Shown here piece by piece: positions 13,135 through 24,890 of a stretch of 64,000 nt of DNA. Position 1 is the first letter of the stretch, and each line of letters starts with the position of its first letter. The notes under the pieces were generated by a model. It did not search any database, was not told the origin of the DNA, and saw only the letters and a program-made list of their open reading frames with translations. The position numbers and the translations under genes are program-made. The DNA is taken from assembly GCF_028640845.1 (NCBI RefSeq), contig NC_080542.1:65175064-65239063 (forward strand), in the 5' to 3' direction. This DNA comes from Ahaetulla prasina (lineage: Eukaryota; Chordata; Lepidosauria; Squamata; Colubridae).

Positions 13135-14430
13135 TTTCCAAAACCTGATTGACCTGGTTGGATAATCTTGCATGCAACCATTTTAGCAATTTCAACCAGA
13201 ACCCATGCAGCTCATCTAAACCAGGGATACTCCAATTCTTGATCTTCTTTGCTTGTTTTTGCACCATTTATTTTGTTATATGAACATCTTCCATCCCATT
13301 CACTTTTATAGTCCTTTCAACCTGCTTGATCCATTTTGCATTCCCATTATGCTTCTTGTTGACCACTTTCAAAGGTCTTAGAGAAATGATGCTGGTTTGC
13401 TCAAAATTGTGAATTTTTCTAAAACTGCATTATTCAGTTATCATATCCTTTGGGTATTGCTCCAAGAGCTCCTATTACTATAGGTACAATCATTGATTTC
13501 TTCTTCCAGAATCATTCAAGATCAATTTGAAGATTGATTTATTTCATTATTTTTTCTAGTTGTTTCTCTTCAACTCGTGCATCACCTGGTATTGTAATAT
13601 TAATAAACCAGATTTTTCTTTTCTTTTCCACAATTGTGGGCCATATGTCTGTCTATTTGGATCAGAAAATCCCACAGGATCTTGATGTGCTCATTTTCAA
13701 GAACTTTACTGTTACTTTATTCCAGTAATATTTGCTGAATTCAAACCCAAACTTCTGGCAAAGTTCCCGATGTATAATTTTGGCAACTTGATCATGATGG
13801 TGTAGATCAGGGGTGTCAAACTCAAGGCTCGGGGACTGGATCTGGCCCATGGGGCCATCCTGGAAACAGCAAAGGACTGGTCCGCAGTGCCACAGCCAGT
13901 GAAAATGGAACTCAGGAGGGTTGCAGTAGGTCATCGCAGCCGAAAATGGAGCTCAAGAGCCCATTTTTGCTGGCAGAGCACTTGAGCCACCACAGGCGCC
14001 CCCAACACGAGTGACGTTGAGCTGGACACACCTACCCTGGTCATACCCATTCTGACCACACCCATCATGGTCAAATAGAAGCCCTCAATGAAATCGAGTT
14101 TGACACTCCTGTTGTAGATAATCTGTGAGATTTTGTTCCAATCACTGATAAAGTGATCCACTTCTTCATCTTTGAAGAAGATGATTCTTCATCATTGCAT
14201 TAGTGACATTTGCTGTTGTTGACATGTTGAATTTTTGCTTTTATGGAATTGATCTGTAAGGCTTGTTCTTGGACAACCAAAATGAAGCCTTCACAGTTTC
14301 TTTCTTCAGCACCCCTGATCTCAACCATCTCCCTGTTAGCTATTTGATTCCAAAAATCCCATAGGATCTTGACTTGCTCATTTTCAAGAACTTTGTCAAT
14401 TTGGTGTTTCCAGTAACTTTGCTGCTACTA
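13135..14430 (-). pseudogene. degenerate LINE ORF remnant, interrupted by a hAT-like element
   Basis: Minus-strand translation contains VQEQALQINSIKAKIQ, SKCxxCNDEE, IMIKLPKLYIGNFARSLG, DPNRQTYGPQLW, GLLILQYQVMHELKRN and, nearest 13.2 kb, IKNWSIPGLDELHGFW. These are recognisable blocks of a non-LTR retroelement C-terminal region and of an RT-proximal segment. The last block is normally upstream of the others, so either two fragments are joined or the copy is rearranged. A segment near 14350 also resembles one at 13680 (KSRSYGIF versus TSRSCGIF). Many stops. Clade not assigned. Confidence 0.4.
13808..14111. mobile_element. hAT-like MITE, 304 bp, 8-bp target duplication
   Basis: Termini CAGGGGTGTCAAACTC and, inverted, CAGGAGTGTCAAACTC (15 of 16 match). 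Flanks are GTGTAGAT (13800-13807) and TTGTAGAT (14112-14119), an 8-bp duplication with one mismatch, as hAT transposases make. No coding capacity. Inserted in the antisense LINE remnant. Shares termini with the 97-bp element at 54339. Confidence 0.85.
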
Positions 14431-14548
14431 TTATTATATTTCAGAGACAAAAAGTATAAAGATAGAGGTATTATTAACTGATTAATAGCCTTAATTTGGC
14501 ACAATTTATATTATAATCAGTGAACTTAGGTCAAGAGTTTCAGATTTA

Positions 14549-14740
14549 TTTATTTATTTATTTATAATTCAATTTCTATACTGCCCTTCTCCCGAAGGAC
14601 TCAAGCATGTTTACAACCATATTAAAATACAAAGAATAAATAGCAAATTTAAAAAGAATTTAAAAACAAATATTTAGTAGGCCAATCAAACTAAAACGGT
14701 CATAGACCGACATAAAACCCCTTAAAATTTACAATTAAAA
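14549..14740 (-). mobile_element. L2-like LINE 3' UTR fragment
   Basis: (TTTA)n followed by TACTGCCCTTCTCCCGAAGGACTC, the reverse of the L2-like 3' end, then AT-rich UTR. Compare 59400 and 26260. Confidence 0.7.
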
Positions 14741-15492
14741 ATACACTTAGGCTAGTGTATAGATCATTATTGCTTCAAGGAAAACTAAAATTGATGTGAT
14801 TTTTCTTTTCAAAAATTAACCACTGGCATTTAAAAAAAATTTTTTTAAATCCTCAGGCAAGCACAGTATCCTTGTAATTTCCTCCGGATCCACCAGGGGG
14901 CACTCACAGGAGCAACGAGTCCAGAGTACAGTTAGTCAACCAGGAAGCCGAAGGGAAGTGATGTCATCAAGATTCTCATAGTGAAGGCGGAAGCTGGACG
15001 CCACCATTGTTCCCCAGAGGGAGGGGGGGCCTCAAACCCTCCCTCCTAAATTTCTCCATCACCTCTTCTCTCCAGAGCTCCACAAAACCGGTAATCTTGT
15101 TATTTTAAGTTCTCCTCTCTCCAAAGTGATTCGTGCTCCTTCCAGTCGCAGGAGAGAAACCCCCGCACTCCGAGCACTCCACTCACATTTGCCGATATCT
15201 CCTTCCTTCTCCTTCCTCAATTCTTCTCCGTTCCTGTTCGCCACCAGGCTGCTGCAATTATAAATCCAAAGCCCGGTGTCACGGGCACAGCGCCCAGGCG
15301 ACGACCAAAGTAATGGCGCGCCTGAGGCCTCGAACCCTCCGCGCCTAGGACGCGCCAGCATCGGTCCCCCCAGTCCTGTATGTCGGCTGGGAGACCCCTG
15401 GCGAGCCGTCCGTGCGGCAGGTGTCCTTTTCGGAACACCTGGCCCCTGAGGGCCTCGGAGGCGGAGTTGGTCAGAGACCAACTGCTGGAGAA

Positions 15493-16062
15493 ATGGAGAG
15501 AATTTTGGAAAAGTTATCTAATATGGACAAGAAACTGGATGAAATAAGAGCAGAAATTGTGACTATCCAAAAGGATTTAAAGGACACTCAACAAGTCTCA
15601 GCAGAAAACAAGCAGAAAGTGGAAGGTCTGGAGGGTGAGATGCGGGCAGTGCAGAAAAGAGAGGAGACGACAGGCAATGCTGTGCTTGGACTACAGATGG
15701 ATAAAATGTCTTATTTCCTTAGGTTTCAAAATCTGGAAGAAGTGGACCAAGAAGACTTGAGAGATGTTGTGACTAAACTGTTGGGAGAATTTCTTGGGAG
15801 AGGTGTTGACTTTATGAATTGGGATGTGGATCGAGTTTATAGAGTTAATTCACAATATGCACGCACGCATGCAGTTCCTAGAGAGGTTCATGTCAAATTT
15901 GTGAAAAGAGAGACGAGAGATGAAATCCTTAGAAAACATAGGAGTGGGGCACTGACTTATAGGGGCAGGGAGATAGCCATTCTGAGGCAGATTCCCAGAC
16001 AGGTACGTGAAATGAGAAAGAAATATTACTTTTTGTCAAGCAAATTGTACCAGAAGGAGTAG
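15493..16062 (+). CDS. L1 ORF1p-like RNA-binding protein (C-terminally truncated)
   Basis: 190 residues from the first ATG (MERILEKLSNMDKK). The same frame is open further upstream to 15412, but only with a GTG, so the ATG is preferred. Residues about 1-70 form a heptad-rich coiled coil (trimerisation in the L1 family). An RRM-like segment beginning SYFLRFQNLEE follows, with DVDRVYRVNSQYAR, PREVHVKFVKRETRDEILR and REMRKKYYFLSSKLYQKE, the single-strand nucleic-acid-binding and C-terminal domain signatures of L1 ORF1 proteins. The stop at 16060 seems to arise from a one-base frameshift: FRWLMPE and MIFREGITKKLVQLRRL continue in the next frame. Chaperone activity cannot be judged. Confidence 0.8.
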   Translation: MERILEKLSNMDKKLDEIRAEIVTIQKDLKDTQQVSAENKQKVEGLEGEMRAVQKREETTGNAVLGLQMDKMSYFLRFQNLEEVDQEDLRDVVTKLLGEFLGRGVDFMNWDVDRVYRVNSQYARTHAVPREVHVKFVKRETRDEILRKHRSGALTYRGREIAILRQIPRQVREMRKKYYFLSSKLYQKE

Positions 16063-16530
16063 GCTTCAGATGGCTGATGCCAGAGGATTGATGATTTTCC
16101 GGGAGGGCATTACGAAAAAATTAGTACAATTGCGGAGGCTGCGGCCTCGTGGAGGAACACAAAGCCCTCCTGGAATTAGATGACCCAGGAGTTGAAGAAG
16201 GGAGGTTATAGACCATGGGAGGAGGCGGCTGCCGCTGTTGCGGCCCTGGAGTTGGGTCAGGCTGAACCCAGAGTTCTGAGATCCAAAACTAGGAAGTGAC
16301 AATGATATTTGGTATTGTGTTGGTTTTCCTTATTCTCCTTTGTATGATATTTTGATTATTCTTGACCCTTCTTTATTGCGTATGTAAGATTGATAAACTT
16401 AGCTACCAGATCACCTGCTTGCCATATGGCTGTTGTATGTGTTTAAAATTTTGAGTAAAATTCTTATCTTGTATAAGAAAAATGAAAATTTACCATACCT
16501 GATATGTATTTGTATAAACCTTTTTTGACC

Positions 16531-16570
16531 AATAAAAACTTTTTGGAAAAAAAAAAAAAAAAAAAAAAAA
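16531..16570 (+). promoter_or_regulatory. poly(A) signal and poly(A) tail of the L1-derived element
   Basis: AATAAA precedes a tail of about 25 A by 18 bases, in the usual position for a polyadenylated retrotransposition intermediate. Confidence 0.8.
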
Positions 16571-16683
16571 AATTAACCACTGGAAGCCATATAATGAATT
16601 AAGTTAATTTGCTTTCCTTCTCCAACTCTTTGTGGACAGGATAACAGTATGTTTGTGTGTGTGTGTTTCCTTCCCTAAGAAAT

Positions 16684-16959
16684 GGCGTGTAACAGGGTGA
16701 GTCCTGTTACTTGTCCCAGCTTCTGCCAACCTAGCAGTTCGAAAGCATGTAAAAAATGCAAGTAGAAAAATTGGGACCACCTTTGGTGGGAAGGTAACAG
16801 TGTTCCATGCACCTCTGGCATGGAGTAATGCTGACCACATGACCACGGAGATGTCTTCTGACAGCACTGGCTCTTCGGCTTTGAAATGGAGATGAGCACG
16901 GCTCCCTAGAGTCAGGAACGACTAGCACGTATGTGCGAGGGGAACCTTTACCTTTACCT
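16684..16959 (+). mobile_element. Sauria-type SINE, 5'-truncated
   Basis: The 3' body (GTTACTTGTCCCAGCTTCTG ... GACCACCTTTGGTGGGAAGG ... GCGAGGGGAACC) ends in (ACCTTT)n, the BovB-like tail. Flanked by TAAGAAAT at 16676-16683 and 16960-16967. The tRNA-derived head is missing. Confidence 0.85.
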
Positions 16960-17027
16960 TAAGAAATACATCATATCCCAAATGCTAAATTATATTGCTT
17001 CATTTTCATATTTTTCTCTTGACACAT

Positions 17028-17095
17028 TGAGAGAGAGGGACACACAAACACACACAGAGGGAGGGAGGGAAGAGAGAGGGAGACAGAGAAAGTGA
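17028..17095. repeat. GA/CA-rich low-complexity tract
   Basis: Interrupted GAGAG, CACACA and GGGA runs. Confidence 0.8.
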
Positions 17096-17198
17096 GTATA
17101 ATTTCCTGGCTACTGCTTTTCTTGGAAAGGAGGTGGTGTTTAACAACTGCATGACCGACAGGTATTTAAATCACTACCACCCATTCCAAATGCACATA

Positions 17199-17695
17199 CT
17201 ATATTTTTCGGAGTATAAGATGCAGCTGTCTATAAGACGCATCTACCTTTTTAATGAGTAAAAACAAGAAAAAAAATCTGCCTGTGCCTCCCAGCAATTT
17301 TGCCTCATTGCAGCAAACAGTAATAGCCTGCTTTACTTTCATGTTAGTTTTCAGCATAGCTTGATTAGCACAAGAAAAAAAAACTGCTCCCAGTAATTTA
17401 CCTCCTTGCAGCAAGCAGCAGAGATCTGCACAGCAATAGGCAATGGCAATCCCTGCAGCCTGAAACAGCTGACAGTCGGAAGGCTGATCCAATGGACAAT
17501 CAACTTGTGCTAATTAGGCTGTGCTGAAACTGAAATGGGCTGTTTCTTCTTGCTGCTTGCCCCAAGGAGATAAATTGCTGGGAGGCAGAGGCCAAAGGGT
17601 GGGGCTACATTCGGTGTATAAGACGCACCCAAATTTTCACCGCTTTTTAAAAAAAAGGTGGGAAAAAAGTGTGTCTTATACTTCAAAAAATACAA
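17199..17695. mobile_element. TA-flanked TIR element, about 497 bp (non-autonomous)
   Basis: Left terminus CTATATTTTTCGGAGTATAAG; inverted right terminus TTGTATTTTTTGAAGTATAAG. Both sides are flanked by TA (17197 and 17696), as for Tc1/mariner-type insertions. A GACGCA motif follows the left TIR. A related copy is at 50370. No transposase. The superfamily is inferred from the TA only. Confidence 0.65.
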
Positions 17696-17699
17696 TAAC

Positions 17700-19386
17700 T
17701 ATTTTCAGTGCCTAAAGAATCAATATTTAATACCTTCGATTTCTACCGCTAGTGCATTTTAAAAGGTGAAGACACTGTGATATGAGGAGAATGTAGAAAA
17801 TTATTCCTACTTCAAATCTGAGATGTCAAGAATTCCATCCTAGTTGCAACTAAAAGGATTTTTCTTTTATTTTTTGAGCAAGAAAAATAGAATGGGGAAA
17901 GACACATCTATATAATCGAAGGAAAAGTTTCTTCAGGCAAGCCAGTGCAAAATTCAAGAACAGAAATGGCACCACAATCATACTATGTCAAGCTGAGCAT
18001 CAAATACAGTTCTAATCAATCCTTTACAAAGGGTTACAAACCATTACTAAAGCTTGCTGAAATAGGAATTTTAAGACTTTTTATCACACTTTAGTATACC
18101 AATTGTTCGTTATTTACTTCTGATACATGCTGTGTGGATTAGGAGCTTTCAGGCATAGCCAGCAATTTTCATATAATAAGCTTTGTGGGTTCTGAGTTCC
18201 TTTCATTCTTTTCTAAATCTTTCTAAATTTGCCCATTTTTCTTCTTAATGGCTCTAATCCCAACACTTGCATGACTAAGACAAACTCAGAAGATTCATGT
18301 TCATACCACTGTACTTTGTTTCTACAGTATGAAACAACTGAATTTCCATAACTATTTCTATCAAAGGAAAAAATTTTACCCATCTTTCAAATTTCCCTTT
18401 TCTTTTGTTAGTTCCAATTAGCCATGAAATCCAGGGTAGAGCCTAAACTAGGCTACAATTGATTCTGACTGTAGTTTGTGAAAATAACTTTTGTTTTGTA
18501 GATGATGATGATGATGTACCAGTACTTGTGCAGTTGTGTGGGGTGCATCTATAGATGTGCATTCCTGTAAATACCCTTGACTATTCCAATCCGAGGCCTC
18601 ATATTTAAGGTACAGGACTATTTGTGTCTACCTGGCCTTTTTATTTACATGGCATGTACTATTTTTGTACAGGGGAGGGAGAATATTACATGTACCTGGT
18701 GCTATGAGAATTCAATGGAGAAGGTCTCTTCTTCACTTAATTCTCATAGTTTTCTGACTGCTTTTATCTTTACTTACCTTTGCTTTCCTCTGTTCATGAT
18801 GCCTGCTCCACCGCACTCTGATTGGAAGCATATCCAGGTGAGTGCCATTTAGCTGAACTTCACCTTCTTCCCATGCTGGTCCAGTTGGAATAGTTTTAGC
18901 ATCATATCATGTATTTTTATTTGGAACTGGAAAACCTGAAGAACTTAAATGGAATGGAACAAAAGCAAGAGGAAAAGAGAAAAAAGAAAAGAATGAGACA
19001 TTTTGCATTCTGTACTAGTGGAAAATAGTTCTGCATGAAATCCTCAGAGTACATTCTCCACCATCATTTGAAATAATATAAGCTTAAGCCAAAAATAATA
19101 CACAAGGAGAAAAGATAATGTCCCAACTTTAACAGAAGATGGAGAAAAGAGGCAATATTTCTATATTACATATTTAAGCAGTATCTTTTCAGAACTACAA
19201 TTTCCATTTTCAAAAGAAAACTAAAAGAGCTTAATCAGTTTATATTTTGTAATATAGTTTGCCTTCTGAACAATCCAGATCTAGTGAGCCAAGGCCAGTG
19301 ATATCACTGCAGATTCAACTACAGTATCATTCATAATCTTTCAAATTTAATTAGGACTATATTGATCTTCTGTCCAGGCAACTACT
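17700..19386. other. unassigned sequence
   Basis: AT-rich, no recognised element or exon apart from a short (GATGAT)n near 18501. An open frame at 18577-18852 lacks recognisable domains. Confidence 0.4.
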
Positions 19387-21345
19387 TGCATTGTATTATT
19401 CAACCAATTGTTCATATTTATTCTAAGATAATATATATTTTTCAAATGTCTGTATTTGACATAGAAATTCAGAGAGCAGAATGCTCTGGCCAATACATTT
19501 AATATGCAGGATTTTTTAAAAATTGCATCACCTGAGATTTTAAATGTAAAATAATCTGACAATGAAAAACGTATTATTTAGACACTCCAATGTGTGTGGA
19601 TCTTCTTTCTGTAATAATTTGACTCCCAAACATTATTTGATAACAAACATTGAGTATTTTAGTTCAAGATAAGCTTGAGGATTGTATTTGGTCTATATTT
19701 CTAAATGAATTCATATGCTTTGAACTTCTCTGAATGAGGTATAGATTAATGTAGTTATCTGCAGTGATAATGTACATTTTGCTTTTCTCCACATTTCATG
19801 GTGTAACACACTGCTAAAAAACCTACAGTACTGAACTGCATCTAAAATGTCTTTTTAGAAAAAAATGTAGACATTGAGTCAAATACATTTAGAAATTCAT
19901 ACCACATAAGGATGCGAACAAATAAATGGGTTGGTTTTTTTTTGAATTACAAATAGAACATAGTTACAAAAAGATACAAATAGAGCATGTTTATTTACAT
20001 ATCTATACTAAACTGTCATAAATGGGGAAATAGATTGATCACTCCATCCCAAAACAGCCAATTGTGCCTCTGTTATATTTTCTCAAGACAAGGAGAAGCA
20101 GCATTTACTTTTTGTGGAAAGAACAGACGAAACTACGCAATTGTGGCTTGGTATCAATTCTAGGTCAATTATTAAAATAGATAAGGAGTGTGCTCCTATT
20201 TTGGAAATCTATACGCCAGCTGAGCAAAAAAGATGTGATGTAAGACACAAAAGTGCAATGAAGGCTGCAACCCTTTTGTATGTTTTTCTACTCACACATG
20301 CATATAGAATTTTGATGACGCTACTATTATTATCATCTTGCCCCTTTTCACTATCACTCGTGTAAATTCAGGTGAGTTTACGCAACATTATCACTGTTGG
20401 AGGTATGAATCTAACAAGGCTGATTCTTCAATATCTCATTAGTCACTTCGAATAAGAAGATAATAGAATATAGAGAGCTAAAGATTTATTCTCTTCCCTC
20501 TTTGTCTATCACAGTCTCTACTTTCTGTTGTTGATATTGCTAATCTGAGGTCACATACACAGGTCCCCAGGATATTTTTACTTTCTTTTGGGTATGAAAT
20601 AACTAGTTAGGTATTCAGATATATTTATTACACATAATGCTTCTAACAAATTAAACTCCTGAATGACTCCAGCCAAAAATTGTATCAGCCAATTTGCCCG
20701 GTGTCTTTCCATAGCCAACTCATCCTTGCCAACTCACCCTGGTCAACCTACTCTGGGACAATTTGACATGGCCAATTTGCCACAGGACAACTCATGACTT
20801 CAATACAGGATAACTTAAGAGAGACAAGTGAAATGCAGCAAGTCTTGTCCTGCTTAGTCTTGAATCTTCTCAAGTTAGAAGCCACAAAGCTGGGGAGAGC
20901 TGTAATTCTACTTGTCCCTCTCTTAAATTATACCATGTTGAATCCCAGGCAAGTTGTCAATGGCAAGTTGTCCACAGTGAATTGACTGGGGCAAATTGGC
21001 TATAGTGAAACAAATGGGGTGAGTCAGCCAGGGTCAATTGTCCCATTCTACTTTCAATTTCAGTAATTATAAACCTGTTTCACTAATAATTGCCTAAGCT
21101 ATATTTCCACTCCAAGAATGCTTCCCCACCAAAAGAGAATGCTTTAACCTCTAACAGCCAATGGGTTCCCCTTGCCAATGGCCATATTGGACAATGGATG
21201 ATAGCTGAAATCCCAAATAATAAGGGACACCAGACTGTCTTCCCAACAGTAGCACATAATCTTACTTGACACATTTCTGTGTTGAAAGAAAATCATTAAT
21301 ATTTCTGTTTGCTATATAAGCTTCCTTTCAAAAAAGTTGAAGCTT
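19387..21345 (+). repeat. 1.96-kb tandem duplication, copy 1
   Basis: Repeats at 21346-23305 with an offset of 1959-1961 bp and only a handful of differences seen by eye (for example near 19429, 20655, 20817 and 20933). Both copies share the same small frames, including an 83-codon one (20114 and 22073) that starts at GTG and has no known domain. Confidence 0.95.
20688..21040. repeat. possible fold-back repeat inside the duplication
   Basis: The left side has CAGCCAATTTGCCCGG, CCAACTCACCCTGG and GACAATTTG. The right side has inverted forms (GGCAAATTGGCTATAG, GTGAGTCAGCCAGGGTCAA). This suggests a short, imperfect TIR element. The equivalent is at 22647-23001 in copy 2. Confidence 0.4.
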
Positions 21346-23305
21346 TGCATTGTATTATTCAACCAATTGTTCATATTTATTCTAAGATAATGTATATTTT
21401 TCAAAAGTCTGTATTTGACATAGAAATTCAGAGAGCAGAATGCTCTGGCCAATACATTTAATATGCAGGATTTTTTAAAAATTGCATCACCTGAGATTTT
21501 AAATGTAAAATAATCTGACAATGAAAAACGTATTATTTAGACACTCCAATGTGTGTGGATCTTCTTTCTGTAATAATTTGACTCCCAAACATTATTTGAT
21601 AACAAACATTGAGTATTTTAGTTCAAGATAAGCTTGAGGATTGTATTTGGTCTATATTTCTAAATGAATTCATATGCTTTGAACTTCTCTGAATGAGGTA
21701 TAGATTAATGTAGTTATCTGCAGTGATAATGTACATTTTGCTTTTCTCCACATTTCATGGTGTAACACACTGCTAAAAAACCTACAGTACTGAACTGCAT
21801 CTAAAATGTCTTTTTAGAAAAAAATGTAGACATTGAGTCAAATACATTTAGAAATTCATACCACATAAGGATGCGAACAAATAAATGGGTTGGGTTTTTT
21901 TTGAATTACAAATAGAACATAGTTACAAAAAGATACAAATAGAGCATGTTTATTTACATATCTATACTAAACTGTCATAAATGGGGAAATAGATTGATCA
22001 CTCCATCCCAAAACAGCCAATTGTGCCTCTGTTATATTTTCTCAAGACAAGGAGAAGCAGCATTTACTTTTTGTGGAAAGAACAGACGAAACTACGCAAT
22101 TGTGGCTTGGTATCAATTCTAGGTCAATTATTAAAATAGATAAGGAGTGTGCTCCTATTTTGGAAATCTATACGCCAGCTGAGCAAAAAAGATGTGATGT
22201 AAGACACAAAAGTGCAATGAAGGCTGCAACCCTTTTGTATGTTTTTCTACTCACACATGCATATAGAATTTTGATGACGCTACTATTATTATCATCTTGC
22301 CCCTTTTCACTATCACTCGTGTAAATTCAGGTGAGTTTACGCAACATTATCACTGTTGGAGGTATGAATCTAACAAGGCTGATTCTTCAATATCTCATTA
22401 GTCACTTCGAATAAGAAGATAATAGAATATAGAGAGCTAAAGATTTATTCTCTTCCCTCTTTGTCTATCACAGTCTCTACTTTCTGTTGTTGATATTGCT
22501 AATCTGAGGTCACATACACAGGTCCCCAGGATATTTTTACTTTCTTTTGGGTATGAAATAACTAGTTAGGTATTCAGATATATTTATTACACATAATGCT
22601 TCTAACAAATTAAACTCCTGAATGACTCCAGTCAAAAATTGTATCAGCCAATTTGCCCGGTGTCTTTCCATAGCCAACTCATCCTTGCCAACTCACCCTG
22701 GTCAACCTACTCTGGGACAATTTGACATGGCCAATTTGCCACAGGACAACTCATGACTTCAATACAGGATAACTTAAGAGAGAGACAAGTGAAATGCAGC
22801 AAGTCTTGTCCTGCTTAGTCTTGAATCTTCTCAAGTTAGAAGCCACAAAGCTGGGGAGAGCTGTAATTCTACTTGTCCCTCTCTTAAATTATACCCTGTT
22901 GAATCCCAGGCAAGTTGTCAATGGCAAGTTGTCCACAGTGAATTGACTGGGGCAAATTGGCTATAGTGAAACAAATGGGGTGAGTCAGCCAGGGTCAATT
23001 GTCCCATTCTACTTTCAATTTCAGTAATTATAAACCTGTTTCACTAATAATTGCCTAAGCTATATTTCCACTCCAAGAATGCTTCCCCACCAAAAGAGAA
23101 TGCTTTAACCTCTAACAGCCAATGGGTTCCCCTTGCCAATGGCCATATTGGACAATGGATGATAGCTGAAATCCCAAATAATAAGGGACACCAGACTGTC
23201 TTCCCAACAGTAGCACATAATCTTACTTGACACATTTCTAGTGTTGAAAGAAAATCATTAATATTTCTGTTTGCTATATAAGCTTCCTTTCAAAAAAGTT
23301 GAAGC
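21346..23305 (+). repeat. 1.96-kb tandem duplication, copy 2
   Basis: Begins and ends at the 10-bp microhomology TTGCATTGTA, also present at both outer breakpoints (19386 and 23307). Differences from copy 1 are single-base changes and 1-2 bp indels, for example two extra bases at GAGAGAGACAAG near 22780. Confidence 0.95.
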
Positions 23306-23980
23306 TTTGCATTGTAGATATGCAAATGAAATTATTTTTTGAAAGTAGAAATTTTAGCTGAAATAGAGTTTAAAAACATGGTAGAATAAAGTAGTGAATT
23401 AAATCTTTATTGTTTGCATTGTCTATGGAATAGCATACAAATGTTAAAAGAGTAAAATACGAATGAATTTGCAGCACCTCAATATTCTTCCAGACTTTTT
23501 CAGTTATATTTAGCTTTTAATGGCACGATTAAACACTTTACAAATCTAACCAAACTCTTAACAATCCAAATCATGAAGAACATATAAGCATGGAGGATTG
23601 ATATATCAAATATACACTAGAAAGTGAAGATTTATCTCATCTTAATATATTTCAGTAATTTGTTCAATAATGTAAAAAACCAAATCTACATCTCTCAGGA
23701 AATACAGTATTAACAAGCTATGCTGAAAATAAATAGTACATATTTTATAAGAATGTTTTAAAAATCTATCCAGTACTCCATATGCATATACTTTCTAATG
23801 TTATATATTCCATTTCAAGATTTAAGAGATAAATCTGAGATATGAAAAGAAATTTGTTCCCACGATTAGTCTCTTCTTTCCTTCCAAAACAATTTCATCT
23901 TAACACATGAGCAAGAACCAAGAATCACCAGTTGTTGTTGTTCTTTTGAAATACCAGGTATGCAGAAGATCCACCAACTG
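23306..23980. other. unassigned sequence
   Basis: AT-rich, no element or coding motif recognised. Confidence 0.4.
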
Positions 23981-23982
23981 TT

Positions 23983-24013
<31 letters not shown>

Positions 24014-24847
24014 TTCATATTTTTATACCGCCCTATCTCCCTAGGGACTCAGGGCAGTGTACAGCCATATAAAAACACATAAATATACAAAGTAAAACAT
24101 TCATCTAAACAACTTATTATATCGGCCAAATAATTAAAATAGACATATAAATAATAAAACCCAGTTTAAAACCAAATCTAAAATTTAAGCATTTAAAAAT
24201 TAAAAAAACTTAAAAATCTAGTCCAGCCCTGCGCAAATGAATAAGTGTGTCTTAAGCTCGCGGCGGAAGGTCCGAAGGTCGGGAAGTTGACGAAGTCCTG
24301 GGGGGAGCTCGTTCCAGAGGGTGGGAGCCCCCACAGAAAAGGCCCTTCCCCTGGGTGTCGCCAGTCGGCACTGCCTGGCCGACGGCACCCTGAGGAGTCC
24401 CTCCCTGTGAGAGCACACGGGCCGGTGGGAGGCATTCGGTGGCAGTAGACGGTCCCGTAAGTAACCCGGCCCTATGCCATGGAGCGCTTTGAAGATCATT
24501 ACCAAAACCTTGAAGCGCACCCGGAAAACCACAGGCAGCCAGTGCAGTCTGCGCAGGAGAGGTGTTACATGGGAGCCACGAGGGGCTCCCTCCCGCGCAG
24601 CTGCATTCTGAACTACCTGGAGTCTCCGGATGCTCCTCAAGGGGAGCCCCATGTAGAGAGCATTGCAGTAGTCCAGGCGAGATGTCACGAGAGCATGAGT
24701 GACCGTGCATAAGGCGTCCCGGTCTAGAAAGGGGCGCAACTGGCGAACCAGGCGAACCTGGTAAAAAGCTCTCCTGGAGACGGCCGTCAAGTGGTCTTCA
24801 AAAGACAGCCGTCCATCCAGGAGAACGCCCAAGTTGCGTACCCTCTC
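23981..24847 (-). mobile_element. L2-like LINE 3' end, 5'-truncated
   Basis: (TTTA)n tail, then the inverted ACCGCCC 3' end and UTR, then the coding 3' third. The 5' truncation at 24847 meets an inverted SINE head. Confidence 0.85.
24218..24847 (-). pseudogene. L2-like reverse transcriptase C-terminal domain
   Basis: One open minus-strand frame: [86 protein letters not shown] and WNELPPGLRQLPDLRTFRRE, ending CAGLD. Compared with the other copies, the ARVIE segment after QNAAA is shortened. Palm-domain motifs, including YADD, lie beyond the truncation, so it is inactive. The absence of internal stops over about 210 codons points to recent insertion. Confidence 0.85.
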
Positions 24848-24890
24848 CACTGCGCCACCAAGGCCTTTTAAGAGCCTTGGTGGCGCAGTG
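24848..24890. repeat. 17-bp inverted repeat of a SINE head
   Basis: CACTGCGCCACCAAGGC (24848-24864) is the exact reverse complement of 24874-24890, with a 9-bp spacer. The right arm is the tRNA-like start of the following SINE; the left arm is an inverted scrap of it fused to the L2 truncation. Confidence 0.9.

Larger units (their letters stand above)
14811..16583 (+). mobile_element. L1-derived insertion carrying ORF1 only, with target duplication and poly(A)
   Basis: The element spans about 14827-16570. The 16-bp AAAAATTAACCACTGG at 14811-14826 recurs after the poly(A) and ends at 16583, marking target-primed insertion. Layout: GC-rich 5' UTR (14880-15490), ORF1 (15493-16062 plus a decayed end to about 16290), a short 3' UTR, AATAAA at 16531-16536, and a poly(A) run of about 25. 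There is no ORF2 and no room for one. It is therefore a non-autonomous derivative needing L1 reverse transcriptase in trans, similar in layout to mammalian half-L1 (HAL1) elements. The pure poly(A) and exact duplication suggest a fairly young insertion. Confidence 0.85.

Noticed and set aside
15059..15481. 140-codon antisense frame over the GC-rich start of the L1-derived element
   Set aside because: GC-rich 5' UTR gives chance frames on both strands; no domain seen.
20114..20365. 83-codon frame duplicated at 22073, possible new small gene
   Set aside because: Identity is explained by the recent 1.96-kb tandem duplication; it starts at GTG and has no recognisable feature.
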